From the NCBI GenBank assembly GCA_938027655.1, contig CALJAP010000003.1, positions 1 to 53,214 of the forward strand: a DNA stretch of 53,214 nt, written 5' to 3'. A program made the translations under genes and the position numbers. Positions 19,061 through 27,641 of this stretch are shown in pieces. Within the stretch, counting starts at the first letter, position 1. Every line of letters starts with the position of its first letter. The DNA comes from an uncultured bacterium (GTDB lineage Bacteria; Armatimonadota; HRBIN16). The notes under the pieces were generated by a model that worked only from the letters and a program-made list of their open reading frames with translations, searched no databases and was not told the origin of the DNA.

Positions 19061-19996
19061 TCACGATACTGCGGGTTCGAGCAGAGTGAGCGTGCCTGCA
19101 GTGGCATCCAGCCGTGCCCTCACTCCCAGCGGTATTGTCAGCGGGTTGGTTACATGCCCGAAGGGAAAGCCGATAATGGCAGGTTTGCCCAGCGGCACGA
19201 TAATGTCCTGCCAGATTTGGTCGATGGTTAGCGTCTCCGAGCGGTCGCCTGTGTGTTGCTCCCAGTTGGTAATTTCGCCGATGACGAAACCTGCCGCCTC
19301 GTCCAGCACACCGCATCGTTTCAGCTGCGTCAGCATCCGGTCTACCGCATAAGGAGGTTCGTCCACATCTTCCAGAACCACGATTTTGCCTTTGGCGTCT
19401 ATCTGTTCCGGCGTGCCGCAGGTAGCGGTGACAAGACACAGACAGCCACCGGTCAGCTCGCCCTCTGCCACGCCGGGCACCAGGGTTTGAACCTCTCCCT
19501 CTCGGGTATCATATGTGCCCAGAGGCTGCGGCTTTTCCAGCAGTTCGAAGAGGTTGCTGATGCTCAGCTCGGAGACCTCGCGGGCGAGGGTGATAATCAT
19601 CGGCGCGTAGAAGACCACCATGTCGGTATGGCGCAGAAAAGCGAGGTGCAGGGTGGTGATGTCGCTGTAGCCGATGAGCGGTTTGGGGTTGGCGCGGATG
19701 GTGTCCCAATCCAGATAGTCCAGAATGCGCGAAGCCCCATAGCCTCCGCGCGTGCAGAGGACGGCTTTTACGTCCTCGCGGGCGAACATGGCGTTGAGGT
19801 CGGCGGCGCGGTCACGGTCTTCTCCCGCCAGATAGCCGCGGCGGTCGAAAGCGTGTTCTCCGAAAACCAGCCGGTAGCCGCGCCGCTGGATTTTCTCAAT
19901 GCCGGGCTGCAGGGCTTCTATTGACTTATAACTGCTGGGTGACACCACACCGATGGTGTCACCAGGACGCAGAGCGGATGGTTTCATGCGTGGCAT
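19061..19996 (-). CDS. LD-carboxypeptidase (peptidase family S66)
   Basis: The 311-residue enzyme cleaves the terminal D-alanine from tetrapeptide stems during murein recycling. The catalytic triad can be placed: Ser111 in LIGYSDITTLH, Glu209 in VVLEDVDEPPYAVDRML, His281 in GFPFGHVTNP. The N-terminus LRPGDTIGVVSPSS is also typical. No signal peptide is visible, so it is cytoplasmic like LdcA. Microcin-immunity MccF is a related alternative, but the context is neutral. GGAGGAGGG lies about 14 bases upstream, and the gene begins 9 bases after the M48-like gene, so they form an operon. Confidence 0.92.
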   Translation of the reverse strand: MPRMKPSALRPGDTIGVVSPSSYKSIEALQPGIEKIQRRGYRLVFGEHAFDRRGYLAGEDRDRAADLNAMFAREDVKAVLCTRGGYGASRILDYLDWDTIRANPKPLIGYSDITTLHLAFLRHTDMVVFYAPMIITLAREVSELSISNLFELLEKPQPLGTYDTREGEVQTLVPGVAEGELTGGCLCLVTATCGTPEQIDAKGKIVVLEDVDEPPYAVDRMLTQLKRCGVLDEAAGFVIGEITNWEQHTGDRSETLTIDQIWQDIIVPLGKPAIIGFPFGHVTNPLTIPLGVRARLDATAGTLTLLEPAVS

Positions 19997-20005
19997 ACAG
20001 ACTAT

Positions 20006-20731
20006 TTATCCCTCCTCCTGTGGAGCAGTGTTCACCGTCAGCACGTGTACTTCCTCTTGGCGGTGCATGGGTTCGCCTGCCTGCGCCTTGATTTGCTCCA
20101 GAGTAAGCGAAGGTTCGCCTGCCTGCGCTCGCATGCGGTTCAATCGCTCGAGCATTGATTGCAGTCGCTTGTCGGATTCACCGTTGCGATAGCTCTCTTC
20201 TACCGCTTTTTCCATCGCAAGAAGGACGGTCTCCGGCTCTCCAAGGCGTTGCAAGGTCTCCTCGTCTGCGTGGCGGCGAACATATTCACGCAACAGGGAA
20301 GGCAATTCGAGAAACAGCGGTATCACAAAGATATGGGTGAGATGCCACAGTATGTTCTTCCCGAAGAGCCTCTGCAGGGAGGAGGCGACAGTAAAGCTAA
20401 GGGCGAGCGCCATAACCCCCACCAGCAGGGAAAAAGGGATGCGCTTGCGCCAGATTTCCTGCTCCATATAGTTGCGCACCGCAAGGATGGCAAGCAGGCG
20501 GTGAGGTATCCGGTCGAGCAGGGAGCGTTCTACCCACAGGTTTTGTGCCTGCCAGCGAAGGTTGTCCTCCACTGATGCGGCTTCGTCGGCAGGGAAGGTA
20601 AAGACCTGCGGCTCCAAGCCGGTAATGTACGCCCAGAGCAGATAGGTGCGCAGCCACTGTGTGAAAGGGTGTGTGCTGTCTAGAGACCGATATTCGGGTT
20701 CACTCTCGTGCGTACTTTGGGGTTCCTCCAT
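20006..20731 (-). CDS. Membrane protein resembling an M48 peptidase without HExxH
   Basis: The 241-residue protein has an ordered layout like M48 metalloproteases: LLDRIPHRLLAILAVRNYMEQ where these have the HExxH helix, then a membrane segment (about 110-130), a second hydrophobic stretch (about 140-160), and REYVRRHADEETLQRLGEPE in the place of the family's E/AD zinc-ligand helix. The zinc-binding HExxH itself is missing. I infer a degenerate relative or pseudo-enzyme; by eye this is tentative. The C-terminus carries two near-copies of QAGEP. It begins 18 bases after the hppA terminator and runs into the LD-carboxypeptidase gene. Confidence 0.5.
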   Translation of the reverse strand: MEEPQSTHESEPEYRSLDSTHPFTQWLRTYLLWAYITGLEPQVFTFPADEAASVEDNLRWQAQNLWVERSLLDRIPHRLLAILAVRNYMEQEIWRKRIPFSLLVGVMALALSFTVASSLQRLFGKNILWHLTHIFVIPLFLELPSLLREYVRRHADEETLQRLGEPETVLLAMEKAVEESYRNGESDKRLQSMLERLNRMRAQAGEPSLTLEQIKAQAGEPMHRQEEVHVLTVNTAPQEEG

Positions 20732-20748
20732 TGATAGACCTGCCCATC

Positions 20749-20780
20749 AAAAAAGGGCGAGCAGCGGTGCCGCTCGCCCT
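20749..20780 (-). terminator. Rho-independent terminator of hppA
   Basis: On the minus strand the 9-bp stem AGGGCGAGC/GCTCGCCCT encloses a 9-base loop and is followed by a run of six T (20749-20754). It lies 15 bases after the hppA stop and 18 bases before the next start codon. Confidence 0.85.
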
Positions 20781-20794
20781 GTGTTATCGGGGTT

Positions 20795-23224
20795 TTAGCG
20801 GTCGTCTTTGCCAGCGGGTACCGGCTCGGCGGTAGCGGTTGCCAGCTCCACCTGGTCTACGATGGAGCCGCGCTTGCTCCAGTAGACCGCGAACGCCAGC
20901 GCTGCCAGGGCAACCAGCACGATGGCTGCGCGAGCTGCGGGGGCAATCGGCTGAATCACCACCGGCGCGATCAGGATGCCCACCAGGTTCATCACCTTAA
21001 TCAGCGGGTTCAGCGCAGGCCCGGCGGTGTCCTTGAACGGGTCCCCAACGGTATCGCAGATGACGCCCGCCTTGTGGTACTCGGTTCCCTTACCACCGAA
21101 CAGTCCGTCTTCGATCTTCTTCTTGGCGTTGTCCCACGCGCCGCCGGAGTTCGCCAGCATCACCGCCATCAGCTGCCCGGTGAGGATAGCTCCGGCGAGG
21201 TAACCGCCCAGAGCCTGTGCGCCCTTCACCGGATCGTTGAAGCCCATTCCGAATCCCACCAGCACCGGCAGAGCGATTGCCAGCACGCCCGGTCCCAGCA
21301 GCTCCTTCTGCGCGGCGGCGGTGACAATAGCCACGCTACGCCCGTAGTCAGGCTTCTCGGTGCCTGCCATGATGCCCGGTCGTTCACGGAACTGCCGGCG
21401 CACCTCTTCAATCAGCTGGAACGCCGCGCGTCCCACCGCCTTGATGGAGAAGGCGGAGAACAGGAACGGCGCTGCGCCGCCAATCAACAAGCCGATGAAG
21501 ATTTCCGGCAGGTCCAACGGCAACCCCTTGCCTACCAGCTGCGCGTCCTCCACAAAGGAGTGGAACAGCGCCGTTGCCGCCACGACCGCAGTGGCAATCG
21601 CGAAGCCCTTGGTCAGAGCCTTCGTGGTGTTGCCCACCGAGTCCAGACGGTGCACGATGCGGTCACCGCTCAGCTGCCCCTTGACCACCTTCTGCTCCTT
21701 CAGCGCACCGGACATCTCGAAGATGCCGTTGGCGTTATCCGAGATGGGACCAAAGGTGTCCATCGCTAGGATGAAACCGGTGGTTGCCAGCAATCCCAAG
21801 CCCGTCAGCGCAATGCCATAGAAGGAAAGGATGGCACCGCCGAACTGTTCGGGCGGGAAGATAAACAGAGGTGTCAGCAGAGCGATAACAATCGCGCCCA
21901 CTGCCCACACGCTACTTTCTAAGCCGGTAGCAAAGCCCTCGATAATCATCGTGGCGGGACCAGTTTTGGACGAGTAGGCGATTTCGGTGACCGGTTTCTT
22001 CTCGGTGGAGGTGAAGTACTCGGTGAGGCGTTCGATCAGCAACGCCATCACCAGACCGGCCGCGTTGGCGAGGAAGAACCGCCACCATTCGACCTGTTGT
22101 CCGCCCAGCTCTGGCTTCAGCGCGATGTCGTTCATCAGGAGGTAGCTGACGATGGCGAATCCCGCCAGCGCGACCCACCACGAGATGTTGAAACCGACGG
22201 TGATGGGGCGCATGGGGTCTAGGTCCTCGCGGTCGGCTCCACGCACGCCGAGCACGCCGATGATAGAGGCGATAACGCCCACCGCACGCACCAGCAAGGC
22301 GTACACGATGAGTTTCAGCACCGCGGCGCCGGTCAATACGCTGGCGGTGGCTGCACCCAGGATAATCGCCGCGACCAAGGTGACCTCGTAGGACTCGAAC
22401 ACGTCCGCTGCCATACCGGCACAGTCGCCCACGTTGTCGCCCACGTTGTCGGCGATGGTCGCGGGGTTACGCGGGTCATCCTCGGGGATACCAGCCTCTA
22501 CCTTACCGACCAGGTCTGCGCCCACGTCGGCGGCTTTAGTGTAGATCCCACCGCCCACACGCATGAACAGCGCAGCAAGGCTACCGCCGAATCCGAAGCC
22601 TACCAGCACCTTCATCGCATCTTCCTTAAACAACAGGAAGATGGTAATCGCGCCCAGCAGACCCAGTCCGACGGTTGCCATTCCCGACACCGCGCCTGCG
22701 CGGAAGGCGGTTTCTAGCGCGCCTTTGAACGTGGTCAAAGCTTGGTTGGCAGTACGCATGTTACCCTTGACCGCCATGTCCATGCCTACCACGCCGGCGA
22801 AATAGGATGCGGCGACGCCCATGAAGAACGCTATTGCCACGCCGACCGCAAGGATGGGTTTATCCGAGTAAACGGGGGTGTACAGCAACCACAGCCCCGC
22901 CGTGATCAGCAGCACGAACCAGATCATGGTCTTCGCCTGCCGCTTCAGATAGGCGTATGCACCGTCCTGAATGGCACGCCCGACCTCCTGCATCCTTTCG
23001 TTTCCGGGGCTTTGCTTCAGCGTCCACGCGCGCAGCCACAAGCCGAAACCCACCGCCAGTAACGCAAACAGCAGCACTACCCACAGCACCGTGCGTTCAG
23101 TAGGGCCGAATGGAGGAAGTTCGATGGCTTCGGCGGCGTGCGCTCGCGAGACGGCAAGCAACGCAAACAGCGTGGACGTCAGCAACATGCCCCTGCTGCG
23201 TCCCGCCTGTTTTATAAAATGCAT
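20795..23224 (-). CDS. hppA: Membrane H+-translocating pyrophosphatase (K+-independent type)
   Basis: The 809-residue integral membrane enzyme couples pyrophosphate hydrolysis to ion pumping. After an apparent signal-like N-terminus (about 12-30) come many membrane helices and the catalytic blocks DVGADLVGKVEAGIPEDDPR, NVGDNVGDCAGMAADVFESY, DNANGIFEMSG and GDPFKDTAGPALNPLIK. The subclass motif reads GNTTKALTKG: lysine in place of alanine and threonine at the later position mark the K+-independent, H+-pumping class by established family rules. Two AGGAGG sites precede the ATG. It has its own consensus promoter, 5' hairpin and terminator. It lies downstream of gap-pgk on the same strand. Confidence 0.96.
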   Translation of the reverse strand: MHFIKQAGRSRGMLLTSTLFALLAVSRAHAAEAIELPPFGPTERTVLWVVLLFALLAVGFGLWLRAWTLKQSPGNERMQEVGRAIQDGAYAYLKRQAKTMIWFVLLITAGLWLLYTPVYSDKPILAVGVAIAFFMGVAASYFAGVVGMDMAVKGNMRTANQALTTFKGALETAFRAGAVSGMATVGLGLLGAITIFLLFKEDAMKVLVGFGFGGSLAALFMRVGGGIYTKAADVGADLVGKVEAGIPEDDPRNPATIADNVGDNVGDCAGMAADVFESYEVTLVAAIILGAATASVLTGAAVLKLIVYALLVRAVGVIASIIGVLGVRGADREDLDPMRPITVGFNISWWVALAGFAIVSYLLMNDIALKPELGGQQVEWWRFFLANAAGLVMALLIERLTEYFTSTEKKPVTEIAYSSKTGPATMIIEGFATGLESSVWAVGAIVIALLTPLFIFPPEQFGGAILSFYGIALTGLGLLATTGFILAMDTFGPISDNANGIFEMSGALKEQKVVKGQLSGDRIVHRLDSVGNTTKALTKGFAIATAVVAATALFHSFVEDAQLVGKGLPLDLPEIFIGLLIGGAAPFLFSAFSIKAVGRAAFQLIEEVRRQFRERPGIMAGTEKPDYGRSVAIVTAAAQKELLGPGVLAIALPVLVGFGMGFNDPVKGAQALGGYLAGAILTGQLMAVMLANSGGAWDNAKKKIEDGLFGGKGTEYHKAGVICDTVGDPFKDTAGPALNPLIKVMNLVGILIAPVVIQPIAPAARAAIVLVALAALAFAVYWSKRGSIVDQVELATATAEPVPAGKDDR

Positions 23225-23276
23225 CGCTGCCTCCTGTCCTCCTGTGTTCTCAACGAAGTGAAACCGTGTTCAACAA

Positions 23277-23313
23277 GGTGAGTTTGCAGATGTGAGAGCA
23301 AAACAAACTCACC
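23277..23313 (-). promoter_or_regulatory. Perfect inverted repeat at the hppA transcription start
   Basis: GGTGAGTTTG (23277-23286) and CAAACTCACC (23304-23313) are exact reverse complements, 10 bp each, around a 17-base centre. On the minus strand the repeat begins five bases after the -10 box. It would be the first structure of the hppA mRNA, or a DNA operator covering about +1 to +37. Confidence 0.65.
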
Positions 23314-23318
23314 ATGTT

Positions 23319-23347
23319 ATTATATGCCCACTTTTGCCGGATGTCAA
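23319..23347 (-). promoter_or_regulatory. Perfect consensus promoter of hppA
   Basis: Minus-strand TTGACA (23342-23347) and TATAAT (23319-23324), both exact, are 17 bases apart. The expected start near 23311 gives a leader of about 88 bases. Confidence 0.9.
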
Positions 23348-23374
23348 GCACACGCAGCAGCGCGCATCCGGGCG

Positions 23375-24571
23375 TTACTTGTCCTGTAGCGCCGCGACGC
23401 CGGGCAACACCTTGCCTTCCAGGAACTCCAGCGATGCGCCGCCACCGGTAGAGATATGCGTCATTTTATCGGCGAAGCCAAGCTGCTCTACCGCCGCGGC
23501 GGAATCACCTCCGCCCACGATGGTCACCGCACCGGAATCCGCCAGTGCCTGTGCCATCGCACGGGTACCGACGGCGAACTTGTCGAACTCGAAGATGCCC
23601 ATCGGCCCGTTCCACACCACAGTTCCGGCGCCTTTCACCGCTTCAGCAAAGCGTTTCTGCGTTTCGGGACCGATATCCACACCTTGCCAATCGGCGGGAA
23701 TGGCGTCGACCGATACTACCCTGGTTTGCACCGCATCCGGTCCCTTCTCGAACGGATTGCCGTCGGCGACTACCACATCCACCGGCAAAAGGATTTTGTC
23801 GCCTGCCTTCGCCAGCATGTCGCGGCAGAAGTCCAGCGACTCGGCATCCAGCAGAGAGAGCCCAATCTCCTTGCCCTGAGCTTTCAGGAAAGTGTACGCC
23901 ATGCCGCCGCCGATGATAAGCCGGTCCACCTTGCCCATGAGGTTCTCAATGACGGGGATTTTATCTTTTACCTTCGCGCCGCCCAGCACCGCGATGAAGG
24001 GGCGTTTCGGGTTTGCCAGCGCGCCTCCCAGGTACTCAATCTCTTTCTGCATTAAATAACCGGCGACGCCGGGCAGGTATTTCGTAACGCCCTCGGTGGA
24101 TGCGTGGGCGCGGTGTGCTGTGCCAAAGGCGTCGTTCACGTACACCTCTGCCAGCGAGGCGAGCTGCCTGGCGAACTCGGCGTCGTTTTTCTCCTCCTCG
24201 GGATGGAAGCGCACGTTCTCCAGCAGCAAGACATCGCCATCTTGCAACGCCTGAACCATCTTCTCCACTTCCGGTCCCACGCAGTCCGGAGCCAGAGGCA
24301 CCGGCTTGCCCAGCAACTCGCTCAGTCGCTCGGCGACGGGTTTCAGCGTGAACTTCTCCCTGTCTTCCGGTTTGCCTTTCGGACGCCCAAGATGCGAGAC
24401 GAGAATGGTTCTCGCGCCCCGGTTCATCAGGTACTGGATGGTGGGCAGCGCAGCGCGGATGCGTCGGTCGTCGGTGATTTTGCCCGTTTCATCTTGCGGC
24501 ACGTTGAAGTCCACGCGCACCAGCACGCGCTTGCCTTTCACGTCGATATCTTCAATGGTCTTCTTGTTCAT
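23375..24571 (-). CDS. pgk: Phosphoglycerate kinase
   Basis: The 398-residue enzyme makes ATP from 1,3-bisphosphoglycerate in glycolysis. Visible are [12 protein letters not shown] (about 15), SHLGRPKG (about 60), [13 protein letters not shown] (about 110), the hinge-region [12 protein letters not shown] (about 175) and the nucleotide motif [14 protein letters not shown] (about 345). I prefer ATG 24571, seven bases after AGGAGG; the adjacent ATG at 24574 leaves only four. It follows gap by 64 bases, with a hairpin between the two genes. Confidence 0.97.
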   Translation of the reverse strand: MNKKTIEDIDVKGKRVLVRVDFNVPQDETGKITDDRRIRAALPTIQYLMNRGARTILVSHLGRPKGKPEDREKFTLKPVAERLSELLGKPVPLAPDCVGPEVEKMVQALQDGDVLLLENVRFHPEEEKNDAEFARQLASLAEVYVNDAFGTAHRAHASTEGVTKYLPGVAGYLMQKEIEYLGGALANPKRPFIAVLGGAKVKDKIPVIENLMGKVDRLIIGGGMAYTFLKAQGKEIGLSLLDAESLDFCRDMLAKAGDKILLPVDVVVADGNPFEKGPDAVQTRVVSVDAIPADWQGVDIGPETQKRFAEAVKGAGTVVWNGPMGIFEFDKFAVGTRAMAQALADSGAVTIVGGGDSAAAVEQLGFADKMTHISTGGGASLEFLEGKVLPGVAALQDK

Positions 24572-24596
24572 CATGACACCTCCTGTGGCAGCAATC

Positions 24597-24625
24597 AACA
24601 AGGGCGGGGGTAGCCCGCCCTTGTT
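24597..24625 (-). other. Hairpin between gap and pgk
   Basis: AACAAGGGCGGG and CCCGCCCTTGTT form a perfect 12-bp stem with a 5-base loop. On the minus strand no T run follows, so it is more likely an intercistronic mRNA-processing or stability element, or a partial terminator that tunes the gap:pgk ratio. Confidence 0.65.
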
Positions 24626-24635
24626 ACCTGATAAC

Positions 24636-25724
<1,089 letters not shown>

Positions 25725-25728
25725 TTAG

Positions 25729-25757
25729 ATGGTACCAGAGAAATCTCTCTTCGTCAA
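25729..25757 (-). promoter_or_regulatory. Probable gap-pgk promoter with internal palindrome
   Basis: Minus-strand TTGACG (25752-25757) and TACCAT (25729-25734) are 17 bases apart. The spacer holds the palindrome AGAGA-AA-TCTCT (25737-25748), a possible operator. The divergent plus-strand promoter begins 9 bases away. Confidence 0.5.
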
Positions 25758-25765
25758 GATTTCCC

Positions 25766-25795
25766 TTGACAAGAACGCCGCCTTGTGGCTATAAT
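25766..25795 (+). promoter_or_regulatory. Strong promoter of the leader RNA / HNH gene
   Basis: Exact TTGACA (25766-25771) and exact TATAAT (25790-25795) with an 18-base spacer. Transcription should start near 25802, about 229 bases before the HNH gene. Confidence 0.85.
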
Positions 25796-25801
25796 ACAAT
25801 T

Positions 25802-26004
25802 GCTATACTCTTTTGAGGTGAAGTGTTGCAACTCAGGTTTCGGCAACATAGCGTGAGCGAACTGCGTCTCATCCGGCGGTGGCGTTGCTGGGGAATGCCT
25901 GCGCAACAGGACAGGCACTGGCGTCACCATCGGTTCGGACACGTGATGCGTACCCGATATAGCTAATCGGTCAAGCCCGCTGCCGTGTCCGCAGTGGGCT
26001 TTTT
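25802..26004 (+). ncRNA. Structured leader RNA or small RNA upstream of the HNH gene
   Basis: This 200-base noncoding transcript lies between a consensus promoter and an intrinsic terminator. Helices I can draw are TGTTGC/GCAACA (25824-25829 with 25843-25848), GGTGGCG/CGTCACC (25878-25884 with 25922-25928, one G-U) enclosing TGCCTG/CAGGCA (25896-25901 with 25912-25917), and competing CCGAT/ATCGG pairings at 25929-25970. CGGACACG (25936-25943) is an exact complement of CGTGTCCG (25984-25991), which forms the terminator loop plus one stem base. This is how an attenuator or riboswitch is built, though a free-standing RNA is also possible. It does not match the riboswitch consensus sequences I know (TPP, SAM, cobalamin, c-di-GMP, c-di-AMP, T-box). 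Confidence 0.6.
25973..26004 (+). terminator. Intrinsic terminator inside the HNH leader
   Basis: AAGCCCGCTGC pairs with GCAGTGGGCTT (11 bp, one G-U) around loop CGTGTCC and is followed by TTTC. It stands 27 bases before the HNH start codon, so HNH expression from the upstream promoter needs read-through. Confidence 0.8.
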
Positions 26005-26030
26005 CGTTACCTGTGAACAGGAAGGGATCG

Positions 26031-26573
26031 ATGTTGGAGACAGACAGACAGGTTCTGGTATTGAATAATGACTACGAGCCGTTGAACGTGTGCAACGTGC
26101 GGCGCGCGCTGGTGCTCGTGCTGCTGGGCAAGGCAGAAGTGCTGCATGCTGACGGCATCCGCCTGCGTACGGTGGACAGGGTGATTCAGGTTCCGTCGGT
26201 GGTGAAGCTGCGCTACCACGTCAAGCGTCCTTTGCCAGAGCTCAAGCTCACGCGGCGCACCATCTTCGCCCGCGACGACTATACCTGCCAGTACTGCGGC
26301 TACCGGGGTAAAGACCTGACGGTAGACCATGTGATACCGCGTCGTCTTGGCGGTAGCGACGATTGGGAGAACCTAGTGACCTGTTGCCGCAAGTGCAACC
26401 TGAAGAAGGGCGACAAACCGCTGCACCAGACGGGGATGACTCTGCTGAGGCAGCCGCGTCGACCGCGTTACGTGCCCTACATCAGCCTCAGCAAGTACAT
26501 CGAGGGCGCCAAGAATGAGGTGTGGCGCCATTACCTGCCGTTCTTCAGCGACGTTACCCCTTCCCAGGACTGA
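26031..26573 (+). CDS. HNH endonuclease
   Basis: The 180-residue protein has an N-terminal segment typical of a widespread HNH group (VLVLNNDYEPLNVCNVRRAL) and a treble-clef HNH nuclease domain: RDDYTCQYCG (Cys86, Cys89), the catalytic DHVIPR (His100), the N of WENLVTCC (Asn114) and CRKCN (Cys119, Cys122). It probably nicks or cuts DNA; whether its role is defence, repair or housekeeping is unknown. The ATG follows AGGAAGGG. It stands alone behind the structured leader described above. Confidence 0.9.
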   Translation: MLETDRQVLVLNNDYEPLNVCNVRRALVLVLLGKAEVLHADGIRLRTVDRVIQVPSVVKLRYHVKRPLPELKLTRRTIFARDDYTCQYCGYRGKDLTVDHVIPRRLGGSDDWENLVTCCRKCNLKKGDKPLHQTGMTLLRQPRRPRYVPYISLSKYIEGAKNEVWRHYLPFFSDVTPSQD

Positions 26574-26587
26574 CCTCCGCAAGGGGG

Positions 26588-26794
26588 TCAGTCCCCCAGT
26601 ACTTCTTCTGCTAAATCGTCCAGCCCCAGTACGCGAACGGCATCTCCTTGTTTCAACCGTGCATCGTTGGTGAGGAACGCATCGCACCGATGTGTCAGCA
26701 CGGTCGCTATTTGCAGGGCGTCAGGCGTACGCAACCCGCATCGGGCACGCAGCTCCGCAGCGCGGACGGCCATGGCTCGTCGATTATACCGCAT
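26588..26794 (-). pseudogene. Remnant of a PIN-domain (VapC-like) toxin
   Basis: The 68 residues contain the C-terminal half of a PIN ribonuclease: LRTPDALQIATVLTHRCDAFLTNDARL, with the family's third and fourth acidic positions, and VLGLDDL at the end. The N-terminal half with the first catalytic aspartate is missing; upstream DNA goes straight into the hisF promoter, and no antitoxin is seen. An AGGAGG site exists upstream but leads into another frame. I call it a truncated, inactive gene. Confidence 0.65.
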
Positions 26795-26800
26795 TTCCGC

Positions 26801-26829
26801 ATGACATCCTCCTCTAAAAGCGGTACAAT
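26801..26829 (+). promoter_or_regulatory. Promoter of hisF
   Basis: ATGACA (26801-26806, five of six consensus bases) and TACAAT (26824-26829) are 17 bases apart, giving a leader of about 23 bases. Confidence 0.65.
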
Positions 26830-26858
26830 AGAGGTGGTATCACCTTAAGGGGTCAACA

Positions 26859-27635
26859 ATGCTGGTCAAACGCATTATTCCCTGTCTGGACGTGAAAGAC
26901 GGCAGGGTGGTGAAAGGGGTCAACTTTGTGAACCTGCGCGACGCAGGCGACCCGGTGGAGCTGGGTGCGCTGTATGACGCACAGGGAGCAGACGAGCTGG
27001 TGTTTCTGGACATCACCGCCAGCCACGAGCAGCGTGACATCGTGGCAGAGATGGCGGCACGCGTGGCGGAGCAGGTGTTTATTCCCTTCACGGTAGGAGG
27101 GGGCATTCGCACCGTGGAAGATTTTCGGCGTATTCTGAAGGCAGGCGCGGACAAAATCAGCATCAATACCGCTGCGGTACAGAACCCCGACCTTATCCGT
27201 GAGGCATCGGAGCGGTTTGGCAGCCAGTGTGTGGTGGTGGCGATAGACCCGCGACGCGCGGGAACCAAACTGGATGGCACGCCGTACTGGGAAGTGTACA
27301 CACATGGTGGACGCAAGCCCACAGGGCTAGATGCTATCGAGTGGGCACAACGGGTAGAGCAACTGGGGGCGGGCGAAATCCTGCTGACCAGCATGGACCG
27401 TGACGGCACCCAAATCGGCTATGACATCGAGCTGACGCGGGCGGTGGCGCAATCGGTAAATATCCCCGTTATCGCCTCTGGGGGCGCAGGCAAGCCGGAA
27501 CACCTGTACGATGCCCTGACAGAAGGATTGGCGGACGCTGCGCTGGTTGCCAGCATCGTGCATGATGGACATTATACTATTGCGGAGCTGAAGCAGTACC
27601 TGCACGAACGCAGTGTGCCGGTGAGGTTGACGTAG
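26859..27635 (+). CDS. hisF: Imidazole glycerol phosphate synthase subunit HisF
   Basis: The 258-residue TIM barrel is the cyclase subunit of the HisF-HisH complex in histidine synthesis. The catalytic aspartates are Asp11 ([16 protein letters not shown]) and Asp130 (VVVAIDPRR). Phosphate-binding motifs TVGGGIRT (about 80) and [12 protein letters not shown] (about 210) are intact. No hisH or other his gene is adjacent, so the histidine pathway is dispersed. It is followed by the radical SAM gene after six bases. Confidence 0.96.
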   Translation: MLVKRIIPCLDVKDGRVVKGVNFVNLRDAGDPVELGALYDAQGADELVFLDITASHEQRDIVAEMAARVAEQVFIPFTVGGGIRTVEDFRRILKAGADKISINTAAVQNPDLIREASERFGSQCVVVAIDPRRAGTKLDGTPYWEVYTHGGRKPTGLDAIEWAQRVEQLGAGEILLTSMDRDGTQIGYDIELTRAVAQSVNIPVIASGGAGKPEHLYDALTEGLADAALVASIVHDGHYTIAELKQYLHERSVPVRLT

Positions 27636-27641
27636 TGCGCC

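Noticed and set aside
25802-26573. HEARO/OMEGA-type RNA with an IsrB-like HNH protein
   Set aside because: The HNH protein is a 180-residue single-domain type without RuvC or other IsrB parts, and the RNA is too short and does not show HEARO features that I recall.
26588-26794. Functional VapBC toxin-antitoxin system
   Set aside because: The N-terminal catalytic half of the PIN domain and the antitoxin are both missing.
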